Shown here one piece after another: positions 8,620 to 15,698 of a DNA stretch of 44,295 nucleotides; position 1 is the first letter of the stretch, and each line of letters starts with the position of its first letter. A program made the position numbers and the translations under genes. The stretch is from an uncultured Christensenella sp. (GTDB taxonomy: Bacteria; Bacillota; Clostridia; Christensenellales; Pumilibacteraceae), in contig CAJUBY010000015.1 in NCBI GenBank assembly GCA_910585055.1, forward strand, positions 1 to 44,295, in the 5' to 3' direction. The notes under the pieces are model-generated. The model was not told the DNA's origin and made no database searches. It worked only from the letters and a program-made list of their open reading frames with translations.

Positions 8620-9945
8620 TCAATTCAATTTCATATCGCCGAACTTAATCCGGTTCTTTTTGCGCATAAGTTCCGACACGCCCAATGCGATGGCAGCCGG
8701 TACGGTAATGTAACATACAAGTACGGCTATCAGAACATACCACCACTGTATACCGTTCTGTACGGAAACGGTAAATGTTTGTATAACTCCTACAAGCCCG
8801 GCGGTACCCATGCCCGAGCCTGTTGCGTCGCACATAATCTTAAATGCAGCCGAAGCAAGCGGACCTGCGACTGCCGACGCTGCGACGGCAGGGATGAGTA
8901 TTCTCGGGTTTTTACCGAGATTGGGGATCTGCAGCATACTTGTACCTATGCCTTGAGATATCAGTCCGCCCCAGCGGTTTTCACGGAAACCGGCGACCGC
9001 AAAACCCACCATGTGCGCGCAGCAACCGGCACACGCCGCCGCCGCGCCTATACGCGCGTTGTATATCAGTTCGGGCGTGTTTATAAGCGACGAGTTGAAG
9101 ATCATAACTCCGAACGCCGCGCTCGACGTGGGCAAGGTAAGCAACAATCCCATGATCACGGAGATGAGTATCCCGAAAGATATCGGTTCCCAGCCGATCG
9201 CCATGGATACGCCTTTGCCGAATACGGCAAAAAACATGCCGAAAGGAATACCGAGCGCTATCGCTCCGACCGTGCCGCTCCCGATCGCGCACAACGGCAC
9301 TACAATGATGTCAACCGGCGTTTTGCCTTCGACGTGCCGCGTCGCTTCTATCGCCGCCACCGCGGCTGCGAACGCGCCGACCGGATCGCCTACGGTGATG
9401 GACGGTGTTTTGCTCGCGCCGTAAATATGTATACCGGACAGCGCGAATATGTTTGTTATGTTGGCGCCGATCATGCCTGCGACAGCCGCCGAAAAACTCG
9501 TCAGTTTGCCGGCTTTAAGACTGTGCGCAATGCCTACGCCTATGCCTGCGCCCATCAGCATTTTCGCCACGCCGCCTATCTGCGCCAGAATTTTGCAAAA
9601 CGCATTGTCTTTGCTGATAAGTCCGAACTGAGCTATTATAGTACCTATTATAAGCGTACAGAAAAGCCCCAGCGCCATGCCCGAAAAAGCTTCGATAAAG
9701 TATCTGTGCGCAAAATATTTGCACCACTGTTTTGCCGTTCGGCGCGGTTTCGGCGTTTCGCCGTTCGGCGCGGATACAGCGGTATCCGATCCGTCCGCAG
9801 ATTCTTGCGGAACGGACGCATCTCCGCTTACGGAGACCGTCGCGGAGTTTTCGCAGCCGGCCAAATCGGATTCTGCGGCAGTTATCGCGCGGTTTTCCGC
9901 GTCGTCGGGATCTGTCGGGTTTTCCGTACCGCTGTGTTTTTTCAT
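8620..9945 (-). CDS. PTS EIIC_2-family membrane permease
   Basis: A 441-residue polytopic membrane protein resembling the PTS_EIIC_2 (PF13303) group of phosphotransferase-type sugar permease components. The first 100 residues are hydrophilic and acidic (many D, E, S and T), followed by about ten hydrophobic segments rich in Gly and Ala (for example residues 108-130 and 140-165). Family-like stretches include GAGIGVGIAHSLKAG, SITVGDPVGAFAAAVAAIE and LPTSSAAFGVMIF. No EIIA, EIIB or HPr gene is nearby, so it either uses components encoded elsewhere or acts as a PTS-independent transporter; the substrate is unknown. ATG chosen at 9945 with AAAGGAG about 10 nt upstream. It stands alone, between a consensus promoter and a bidirectional terminator. 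The long N-terminal hydrophilic extension is unusual. Confidence 0.82.
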   Translation of the reverse strand: MKKHSGTENPTDPDDAENRAITAAESDLAGCENSATVSVSGDASVPQESADGSDTAVSAPNGETPKPRRTAKQWCKYFAHRYFIEAFSGMALGLFCTLIIGTIIAQFGLISKDNAFCKILAQIGGVAKMLMGAGIGVGIAHSLKAGKLTSFSAAVAGMIGANITNIFALSGIHIYGASKTPSITVGDPVGAFAAAVAAIEATRHVEGKTPVDIIVVPLCAIGSGTVGAIALGIPFGMFFAVFGKGVSMAIGWEPISFGILISVIMGLLLTLPTSSAAFGVMIFNSSLINTPELIYNARIGAAAACAGCCAHMVGFAVAGFRENRWGGLISQGIGTSMLQIPNLGKNPRILIPAVAASAVAGPLASAAFKIMCDATGSGMGTAGLVGVIQTFTVSVQNGIQWWYVLIAVLVCYITVPAAIALGVSELMRKKNRIKFGDMKLN

Positions 9946-9982
9946 ATGCGCTTTGCTCCTTTGCAGAACGTTTGATGCGGTA

Positions 9983-10012
9983 ATTATAACACCGCGATCG
10001 GTGCGGTGTCAA
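9983..10012 (-). promoter_or_regulatory. Consensus promoter of the PTS permease with built-in operator
   Basis: On the minus strand a perfect -35 TTGACA (10007-10012) and a perfect -10 TATAAT (9983-9988) are 18 bp apart. The whole spacer is an inverted repeat, ACACCGC-N7-GCGGTGT at 9989-10009, overlapping the edge of the -35. With both hexamers perfect, the promoter should be strong unless a repressor binds this palindrome. The repressor is not identified. Confidence 0.8.
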
Positions 10013-10255
10013 TCGCGTCGACGTGTTTTCGCGATAAATCAATTTGCGTATTCTTATCCGCCGTCAGATCTTTCCGTATAACGGTGTTATCGGTTAAAAC
10101 GATTTTACGGGGCAATACGCACTGCCGCGGATAAGCAAACGCGCAGTGCGGAAAAATATATCGAAACGGCGGCGTATCCCGGATCTTCCGTATATGTTTA
10201 AAACGGATGCTTTAAATATCGCCGTATCCGCTTCCGATTTTGTATTTGAATATTG
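10013..10255. other. Intergenic region with a GC-rich hairpin
   Basis: No supportable gene lies between the PTS promoter and the rpsO promoter. One structure stands out: CGCACTGC (10118-10125) pairs with GCAGTGCG (10143-10150), with further inner pairing around a bulge. It lacks a T run on either strand, so it is not an obvious terminator. Several imperfect repeats of CGTATCC and CGGAT type occur at 10165-10235. Confidence 0.5.
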
Positions 10256-10285
10256 TTGACAAGGCGGAAAGCTATGTGCTACAAT
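10256..10285 (+). promoter_or_regulatory. rpsO promoter
   Basis: TTGACA (10256-10261), 18-bp spacer, TACAAT (10280-10285): near-consensus housekeeping promoter, giving a leader of about 90 nt before rpsO. Confidence 0.78.
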
Positions 10286-10380
10286 GTATTCGGGTAATAA
10301 CGCGCCCGTACCTTTTTCTCGGTAATGCGCTCTCCACGCAATACTGTGATCAAGGCGAATCATTTTGTCGGAGGTTAAAA

Positions 10381-10644
10381 ATGGACAAACAGATTAAAGC
10401 GGAGATCATTCAAAAATACGCAACGCACGAAGGCGACACGGGAAGTCCGGAAGTTCAGATCGCGTTGCTCACGTGGCGGATCAATCATCTTACGGATCAT
10501 CTTAAAACGCATCCCAAAGATCACCATTCGCGCCGCGGTCTCTTGCAGATGGTAGGATCTCGCCGCAGTCAGCTCAACTATCTCAAAGAGATAGACATCG
10601 AGCGTTACCGTGATCTCGTTGCCAAGCTCGAGATACGCAAATAA
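10381..10644 (+). CDS. rpsO: 30S ribosomal protein S15
   Basis: Small-subunit protein that binds the 16S rRNA central domain early in assembly. The 87-residue product has the full family length and signature: an N-terminal helix, the GDTGSPEVQIALLTWRI segment around residues 20-36, the DHHSRRGL rRNA-contacting motif and the RRSQLNYL stretch. The ATG at 10381 is selected by GGAGG 6 nt upstream and by alignment with the family start; the longer open frame upstream is not coding. It is followed by pnp, the order seen across bacteria, with a terminator between them. The leader could allow autoregulation as in other bacteria, but no specific structure is resolved. Confidence 0.98.
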   Translation: MDKQIKAEIIQKYATHEGDTGSPEVQIALLTWRINHLTDHLKTHPKDHHSRRGLLQMVGSRRSQLNYLKEIDIERYRDLVAKLEIRK

Positions 10645-10659
10645 TAGTCAACCCCCAAG

Positions 10660-10689
10660 GGGGCGTGCTTTAAACGCCCCTATTTTTTT
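10660..10689 (+). terminator. Terminator between rpsO and pnp
   Basis: GGGGCGT (10660-10666), 7-nt loop, ACGCCCC (10674-10680), then a run of T to 10689. A rho-independent terminator or attenuator, so much rpsO mRNA probably ends here. pnp must rely on readthrough or a promoter I could not see. Confidence 0.85.
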
Positions 10690-10727
10690 TGAATTACGGT
10701 CAGTTAATTTTTAGGAGAATGATATTT

Positions 10728-12944
10728 ATGGATTGCAATGTTTTCCAAACCGAGATCGGCGGACGGACGGTCACCGTCGAAACGGGCAAGTATGCGGGGC
10801 AGGCTAACGGCTCGTGCATAATCCGTTGCGGCGATACGGTCGTTATGACCAACGTGACTATGGCGGATGCGCCTCGTCCGGGCATGGACTATTTTCCGCT
10901 CGGAGTAGATTTCGAAGAAAAGCTGTATTCTATCGGCAAAATACCCGGCAGCTTTAAACGCAGAGAAGGTCGCGGAAGCGACAAGGCTATTCTCACGTCG
11001 CGCCTTATCGACCGTCCCATACGACCGCTGTTTCCCAAGGGACTGTTTAATGACGTTTCGGTAGTGGCTACGGCGCTTTCGGTCGATACCAATATTCCGC
11101 CCGAAGTTTTCGGAATGTTGGGTTCGTCCATCGCTCTTTCCATATCCGATATACCTTTTATGGGGCCTACCGGGTCGGTAGTCGTCGGATGCGTGGACGG
11201 CAAGTATGTAATAAACCCCGATAACGAGCAGAGAGCAAAGAGCACTATGCACGTTTACGTGTCCGGCACCAAGGATGCGATAATGATGGTGGAAGCCGGC
11301 GCGCAGGAAGTTTCCGAAGAAGAAATGCTGGGCGGAATACTTTTCGCTCACGAAGAGATCAAAAAACAAGTAAAGTTCATCAACGAGATAGTAAAAAAAG
11401 TCGGGAAGAAAAAGCTCGAAATGGAGCTTTATCATATCGGCGAAGATGTCGACAAGGCAGTGCGCAAATATGCGGACAAAAAGCTCGACAAGGCGCTTGA
11501 CACGTTCGACCGCGCGGAGCGTCAAGCCAATCAGGACGAAGTCCAAGCGGACGTCATGGAACACTTTAAGACCGAGTTCGAAGGTCGTGAGCGCGAGATA
11601 GGCGATTCGCTCTATTATATGACCAAGGAAAAGGTCCGCGAAAAGATATTGAGCAAGGGCGTGCGGCCCGACGGTCGCAAAACGACCGATATACGCGATA
11701 TTTGGTGCGAGGTCGGCGTACTGCCGCGTACGCACGGTTCGGCGGTGTTTACTCGCGGACAGTCGCAGGCGCTTTCCATTTGTACGCTCGGCACTGCCGG
11801 AGACGCTCAAAAACTCGACAATCTCGACGACGAAGAGACAAAGCGCTATATGCACCAGTACAATATGCCGCCGTATTCGACGGGCGAAGCCAAACCGCTT
11901 CGCGCGCCGGGCAGACGCGAGATAGGACACGGCGCCCTTGCCGAACGCGCGCTCGAACCCGTTATCCCCGGCGAAGACGAGTTCCCGTACACCATTCGCG
12001 TGGTTTCGGAAATACTTTCGTCCAACGGCTCGACGTCGCAGGCGAGTGTTTGCGGCAGCACTTTGTCGCTCATGGACGCAGGTGTGCCCATCAAAGCGCC
12101 CGTTGCAGGTATAGCTATGGGGCTTATTAAAGACGAGGAAAAGAACCGTCTTGCTATCCTTTCGGATATTCAGGGGCTCGAAGACTTTTTGGGTGATATG
12201 GACTTTAAGGTCGCCGGTACCGAAAACGGCATTACAGCCATTCAAATGGATATAAAGATCAAGGGTATCGACGAAAAAATACTCCGTACCGCACTAGAAC
12301 AGGCGCGCGTCGGCAGACTGCATATTTTGGGCAAGATGCTCGAAGTTTTGAATAAGCCGCGCCCCGAGCTGTCGCAGTATGCTCCCAAGATCATAATGTT
12401 CAATATCGATCCCGAAAAGATCGGAGACGTTATCGGCAAGTCCGGCAAGACCATAAACAAGATAGTGGACGAGACGGGCGTCAAAATAGATATCGAGGAA
12501 GACGGCAGAGTGTTTATTGCCGGCGTCGATCAGGATATGACGCAAAAAGCGAAGGATATAATACTGGCTATCGTCAAAGATCCCGAAGTGGGCGACGTGT
12601 ACGAAGGACCTGTAGTCACCGTACGCGACGAACTCGGCGCGTTCGTGGAGCTTGCGCCCGGCAAGGACGGAATGATCCATATCGCCAAGCTCGGGAAATA
12701 CGTCGGCAAACGTCTAAATGCGGTCTCCGAAGTGCTTAAAGAGGGCGATACGGTAAAAGTCGAAGTAGTCAGCTTTACGAAGCAGGGCAAGATCGATCTT
12801 AAATTGTTGGAAAAACTTACCGGCGATCCTATCGAAAAAGCGCCCGAAGGTGCGTACGAGGAACAGCGTTCCGAACGCGGCGAACGCCGTCCGCGTTCCG
12901 ACAGACCGCGCGGCGAGCGCCGTCCCCGTAACGATAAACACTAA
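10728..12944 (+). CDS. pnp: Polyribonucleotide nucleotidyltransferase (PNPase)
   Basis: Phosphorolytic 3'-5' exoribonuclease that releases nucleoside diphosphates and works in mRNA decay and RNA quality control. The 738 residues show the family order: first RNase PH domain (1-220), helical PNPase domain, second RNase PH domain (about 315-540, with PPYSTGEAKPLRAPGRREIGHGALAER-type residues), a KH domain with the IGDVIGKSGKTINKI loop and an S1 domain (VGDVYEGPVVTV to FTKQGKIDLK). The C-terminal tail is rich in Arg, Glu and Pro (ERGERRPR repeats), a disordered RNA-binding-type tail. ATG 10728 is preferred over upstream in-frame ATGs because AGGAG sits 10 nt away and the protein then begins MDCNVFQTEIGGR. 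Confidence 0.98.
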   Translation: MDCNVFQTEIGGRTVTVETGKYAGQANGSCIIRCGDTVVMTNVTMADAPRPGMDYFPLGVDFEEKLYSIGKIPGSFKRREGRGSDKAILTSRLIDRPIRPLFPKGLFNDVSVVATALSVDTNIPPEVFGMLGSSIALSISDIPFMGPTGSVVVGCVDGKYVINPDNEQRAKSTMHVYVSGTKDAIMMVEAGAQEVSEEEMLGGILFAHEEIKKQVKFINEIVKKVGKKKLEMELYHIGEDVDKAVRKYADKKLDKALDTFDRAERQANQDEVQADVMEHFKTEFEGREREIGDSLYYMTKEKVREKILSKGVRPDGRKTTDIRDIWCEVGVLPRTHGSAVFTRGQSQALSICTLGTAGDAQKLDNLDDEETKRYMHQYNMPPYSTGEAKPLRAPGRREIGHGALAERALEPVIPGEDEFPYTIRVVSEILSSNGSTSQASVCGSTLSLMDAGVPIKAPVAGIAMGLIKDEEKNRLAILSDIQGLEDFLGDMDFKVAGTENGITAIQMDIKIKGIDEKILRTALEQARVGRLHILGKMLEVLNKPRPELSQYAPKIIMFNIDPEKIGDVIGKSGKTINKIVDETGVKIDIEEDGRVFIAGVDQDMTQKAKDIILAIVKDPEVGDVYEGPVVTVRDELGAFVELAPGKDGMIHIAKLGKYVGKRLNAVSEVLKEGDTVKVEVVSFTKQGKIDLKLLEKLTGDPIEKAPEGAYEEQRSERGERRPRSDRPRGERRPRNDKH

Positions 12945-12957
12945 ACGTTAATAAAAG

Positions 12958-12996
12958 CACCCCGGTCGCGAATATATATATTCCGGGGTGTTTTTT
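12958..12996 (+). terminator. pnp terminator overlapping the ribosome binding site of the next gene
   Basis: CACCCCGG (12958-12965) pairs with CCGGGGTG (12983-12990), followed by six T. The 17-nt loop has an AT-rich, self-complementary part. The next CDS starts at 12997, directly after the T run, so its only visible Shine-Dalgarno-like sequence (GGGGTG) is the 3' arm of this hairpin. Confidence 0.85.
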
Positions 12997-13716
12997 ATGT
13001 ATCGACGCAAAGCAAAATTTTTTAGACTGGTTTTGGGCAACATAGTTATATGCGCTACGGTAGCCGCATTGCTGTTTGTTACGGTTACCGCAGGGGAAGC
13101 CAAGGTGGATACCAAAAGCGGACAGCCGTTTTATGCCGGTAAGTCCGATACGAAGGTATCGCTTATGATAAACGTGTACTGGGGCACGGATTATATCGGA
13201 CCAATGCTCGATATTCTCGACAGATACAATGCCAAGACCACGTTTTTCGTCGGAGGATCGTGGGTGGCAGGCAATCCCGACACGCTTAAACAGATAAGCG
13301 ACCGCGGCCACGAGATAGGCAATCACGGCTACTATCATAAGGATCATGCCAAGATAGACCGTGCTTACAACAAAAAAGAGATAAGCTCTGCGCACGACGC
13401 AGTAAAAGACGTATTGGGCACGGACATGAATCTTTTTGCGCCGCCTTCGGGAGCGTTCGGAGCCAATACTTTGGCAGTAGCCGAAGAACTGGGTTACAGG
13501 ACGGTTATGTGGACGCGCGATACGATAGACTGGCGCGACCACGATCCGGCGCTCATTCTAAAGCGCGCCGTGCGCGATCTAAAGGGCGGAGATCTTATAC
13601 TTATGCACCCTACGGACTGCACGCTAAAAGCGTTGGAAAGCATTTTAAAAGCAGTTGCGGACAAAGGATTGACAGTCGCGCCGGTGTCGGAAACGCTGGA
13701 AGCGGACGTAGTGTAA
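12997..13716 (+). CDS. YlxY-type polysaccharide deacetylase-like protein
   Basis: A 239-residue NodB-fold protein anchored by an N-terminal membrane segment (about residues 11-32), so the domain faces outward. The fold runs from residue 53 to 235: TTFFVGGSWV, the His motif NHGYYH (109-114), APPSGAFG and a C-terminal LILMHPTD strand. The usual catalytic Asp pair of strand 1 (TFDDG) is replaced by INVYWG (59-63), as in the Bacillus YlxY group, so catalytic activity is doubtful. Location after rpsO-pnp and before an M16 protease matches the Bacillus ylxY order. The annotated ATG follows the pnp terminator; a GTG three codons earlier lies within the hairpin and is less likely. In spore formers the family is linked to sporulation; this organism's sporulation status is unknown. 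Confidence 0.85.
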   Translation: MYRRKAKFFRLVLGNIVICATVAALLFVTVTAGEAKVDTKSGQPFYAGKSDTKVSLMINVYWGTDYIGPMLDILDRYNAKTTFFVGGSWVAGNPDTLKQISDRGHEIGNHGYYHKDHAKIDRAYNKKEISSAHDAVKDVLGTDMNLFAPPSGAFGANTLAVAEELGYRTVMWTRDTIDWRDHDPALILKRAVRDLKGGDLILMHPTDCTLKALESILKAVADKGLTVAPVSETLEADVV

Positions 13717-13779
13717 AAATTTTTGTACATTCGTCGGCTTTAAGCGCCGCCGGGATCACGATATTCATAAAGGAGCAGT

Positions 13780-15042
13780 ATGACCGTAAAAAAATACAAA
13801 AGCGGACTCACGGTAATAGTGGAGCGTAACGACGCATTGCGTTCGGTGACGGCAGGGATAATGGTAGGCGCAGGCAGCGTATACGAAACGCCCGAAAATA
13901 ACGGTATATCTCATTTTATCGAACATATGCAATTTAAAGGCACCGCCACGCGTACCGCAGAGGACATAGTTTCCGGTTTCGACAGGGCAGGTGCTGCTTA
14001 CAACGCTTTTACCGGCAAGGAATACACTTGCTATTATTTTAAATCGATAGACGAAAAGACGGAATGCTGTTTCGAGCTTCTGTCCGATTTGTTTTGCAAT
14101 GCCGCATATGAAAGTTCGGAACTCGACCGCGAGCGCAAAGTAATAACAGAAGAAATAAACATGAGCAAGGACGAGCCGGACGGCGTTTGTTACGATCTGC
14201 TTTACAAAACGGCGTTCGGCGGTTCGCTGGGAATGGAAATACTGGGGACAAAGGAGAATGTGGCGCGTTTCGGCAAGTCGGATATAGAATCTTACAAAAA
14301 GCAAAATTATCTGCCCGGCAATACGGTCGCAGCATTCGTAGGCAATATAACCGAAGAAAAGGCTTATGCGCTGGTCGAGAAGTATCTGTCTTCGCTCGTC
14401 GACGCGCAGTATACCGAGCCCGTATCGCTAGAGCCGCAAATATTTAAGTCCGGTTACGGCGAATTTATCCACGACTACGAGCAATCGGAAATATCTATCG
14501 CATTCCCGACATTCCCGGTAGGCGACGACCGCGCGCCTACGCTTTCCGCGCTGGACTGTATTTTGGGCAACGGCATGAGTTCGCGGCTGTTTCAGCGACT
14601 GCGCGAAAAAATGGGCGTAGTGTACAGCGTGTACACATCGCCGTGGCTCGGTAAAACAAACGGCGTTTTTACCGTTTGCGCCAACGTAAACGTCGTAAAC
14701 ACTCAACGGGCGGCTGAGGCTATCAAGAACGAACTGGATATACTGTTGAAAAACGGCGTTACCGAAGAAGAGACCGAAAAAGCGAAAATGCAATTGAAAG
14801 TCACTGCGCTGTTCGGCAAGGAAAATCCTATGAACTACATGCTTGCGCTTATGCGTAAACGCATAATCTTGGGCGTCGATTACGACATCGACGAACTTAT
14901 TTCGCGCATAGAAAAAATAACCCCGGCTAAGATCGAAGAATTGGCGCACGGCTTATTTACCGAAAAAGCAACTTTCGCATACGTGGGTAAAAAACCGCAG
15001 TGTAACATCGACACGGCCTTTGCAAACACCGAAACACATTAA
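13780..15042 (+). CDS. M16 family zinc protease (MlpA/YmxG-like)
   Basis: A 420-residue peptidase of the pitrilysin/mitochondrial processing peptidase family, with no signal peptide and so probably cytoplasmic. The inverted zinc motif H-F-I-E-H lies at residues 45-49 (SHFIEHMQFKGT), and the third ligand Glu is expected at 124-125 (VITEEINMSKDEP). The second half holds the M16C domain with the R-L-F-Q-R-L-R-E-K-x-G-x-x-Y-S-V signature, which contributes substrate binding. AGGAG lies 5 nt upstream of the ATG. It sits between the YlxY-like gene and a dUTPase, the same neighbourhood as Bacillus mlpA. Substrate unknown; in Bacillus the homologue was linked to extracellular protease gene regulation. 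Confidence 0.93.
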   Translation: MTVKKYKSGLTVIVERNDALRSVTAGIMVGAGSVYETPENNGISHFIEHMQFKGTATRTAEDIVSGFDRAGAAYNAFTGKEYTCYYFKSIDEKTECCFELLSDLFCNAAYESSELDRERKVITEEINMSKDEPDGVCYDLLYKTAFGGSLGMEILGTKENVARFGKSDIESYKKQNYLPGNTVAAFVGNITEEKAYALVEKYLSSLVDAQYTEPVSLEPQIFKSGYGEFIHDYEQSEISIAFPTFPVGDDRAPTLSALDCILGNGMSSRLFQRLREKMGVVYSVYTSPWLGKTNGVFTVCANVNVVNTQRAAEAIKNELDILLKNGVTEEETEKAKMQLKVTALFGKENPMNYMLALMRKRIILGVDYDIDELISRIEKITPAKIEELAHGLFTEKATFAYVGKKPQCNIDTAFANTETH

Positions 15043-15053
15043 AGGAGAAGTTC

Positions 15054-15449
15054 ATGAAACAGGAAAATACCGTTGCGGTCTGCCCTAAAGCCGAGGACAA
15101 GCTTGACGTCTTGTTCCGTATGCAGGCGGGACTTGACTCATATATACGCGAAAAGCGCGGGCTGGACTTCGGTCGCGGCGAGTGGGTTTGCAAAAAAGCG
15201 CTTGCTCTTATGGTCGAGCTCGGCGAAGTAGTCGAAGAAGCTAAGTACAAATGGTGGAAAAACGCGACCGAAATAGACGACGCGAAACTCAAAGAAGAAA
15301 TAGTTGACGTTTTGCATTTCTTTTTGGGTATGTGTATAGACAGCGGCATGACCGCCGACGAGCTGTTTGAAATTTATATGGCGAAAAACAAGGAAAATTA
15401 CGATAGGCAAAACGGCTTGTCTCAAAAACACGGATACGAATTGAAGTGA
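15054..15449 (+). CDS. All-alpha dUTP diphosphatase (dUTPase_2 type)
   Basis: Predicted hydrolase of dUTP to dUMP and pyrophosphate, keeping uracil out of DNA and feeding dTMP synthesis. The 131-residue all-alpha protein matches dUTPase_2 (PF08761) and the MazG-like NTP pyrophosphatase superfamily. Metal-binding residues are visible in ELGEVVEEAKYKWWK (about residues 54-68) and EEIVDVLHFFLG (83-94), i.e. the E-x-x-E and E-x-x-D helices. AAAGGAG precedes the ATG. It begins 11 bp after the M16 protease gene and ends at a terminator, so it is probably the last gene of the pnp-distal operon. Another NTP specificity in this superfamily is possible. Confidence 0.85.
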   Translation: MKQENTVAVCPKAEDKLDVLFRMQAGLDSYIREKRGLDFGRGEWVCKKALALMVELGEVVEEAKYKWWKNATEIDDAKLKEEIVDVLHFFLGMCIDSGMTADELFEIYMAKNKENYDRQNGLSQKHGYELK

Positions 15450-15467
15450 CATTCGCTTTACTGATTA

Positions 15468-15492
15468 ACGGGCTTGAACGGCCCGTTTTTTT
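15468..15492 (+). terminator. Terminator after the dUTPase gene
   Basis: ACGGGC (15468-15473), 7-nt loop, GCCCGT (15481-15486), then T7. Closes the pnp-to-dUTPase run. Confidence 0.88.
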
Positions 15493-15592
15493 GTTTGAAT
15501 ATAAATTTGCGGAGTTTGAATGTCAATGTATACGTGCCGGGAGCATAAAGAAAAAATATGACTTTTGTGCACTAAATATAGCCGTAATTTCA

Positions 15593-15621
15593 TTTTGTTA
15601 TTATTTTTCGGGTGTTATAAT
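15593..15621 (+). promoter_or_regulatory. Possible promoter of the LamG/Flg_new surface protein
   Basis: A consensus TATAAT at 15616-15621 has only weak -35 candidates: TTTTGT at 17 bp, or TTGTTA at 15 bp. It lies about 77 bp upstream of the start. The rest of the 15493-15698 gap is AT-rich and holds no supportable gene. Confidence 0.4.
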
Positions 15622-15698
15622 TGACTTAAAGTTCGGATGCGGCAGGACCGTGCGCCGGAACGGTATAGCAAATGTAATATACGGAGGGTGAACCGAAA

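Noticed and set aside
8779..9975. Open frame of 398 codons on the plus strand antisense to the PTS permease
   Set aside because: The product is Arg/Tyr/Cys-rich without motifs, and the minus-strand frame encodes a coherent membrane protein with a strong promoter.
10094..10363. Open frame of 89 codons on the minus strand upstream of rpsO
   Set aside because: It runs against the rpsO promoter and leader, has no start signals and no motifs.
10704..12245. Open frame of 513 codons antisense to pnp
   Set aside because: Antisense shadow of a highly conserved gene; no supporting signals.
15446..15691. Open frame of 81 codons after the dUTPase gene
   Set aside because: It overlaps the dUTPase stop and runs through the terminator hairpin, has no ribosome binding site and no family resemblance.
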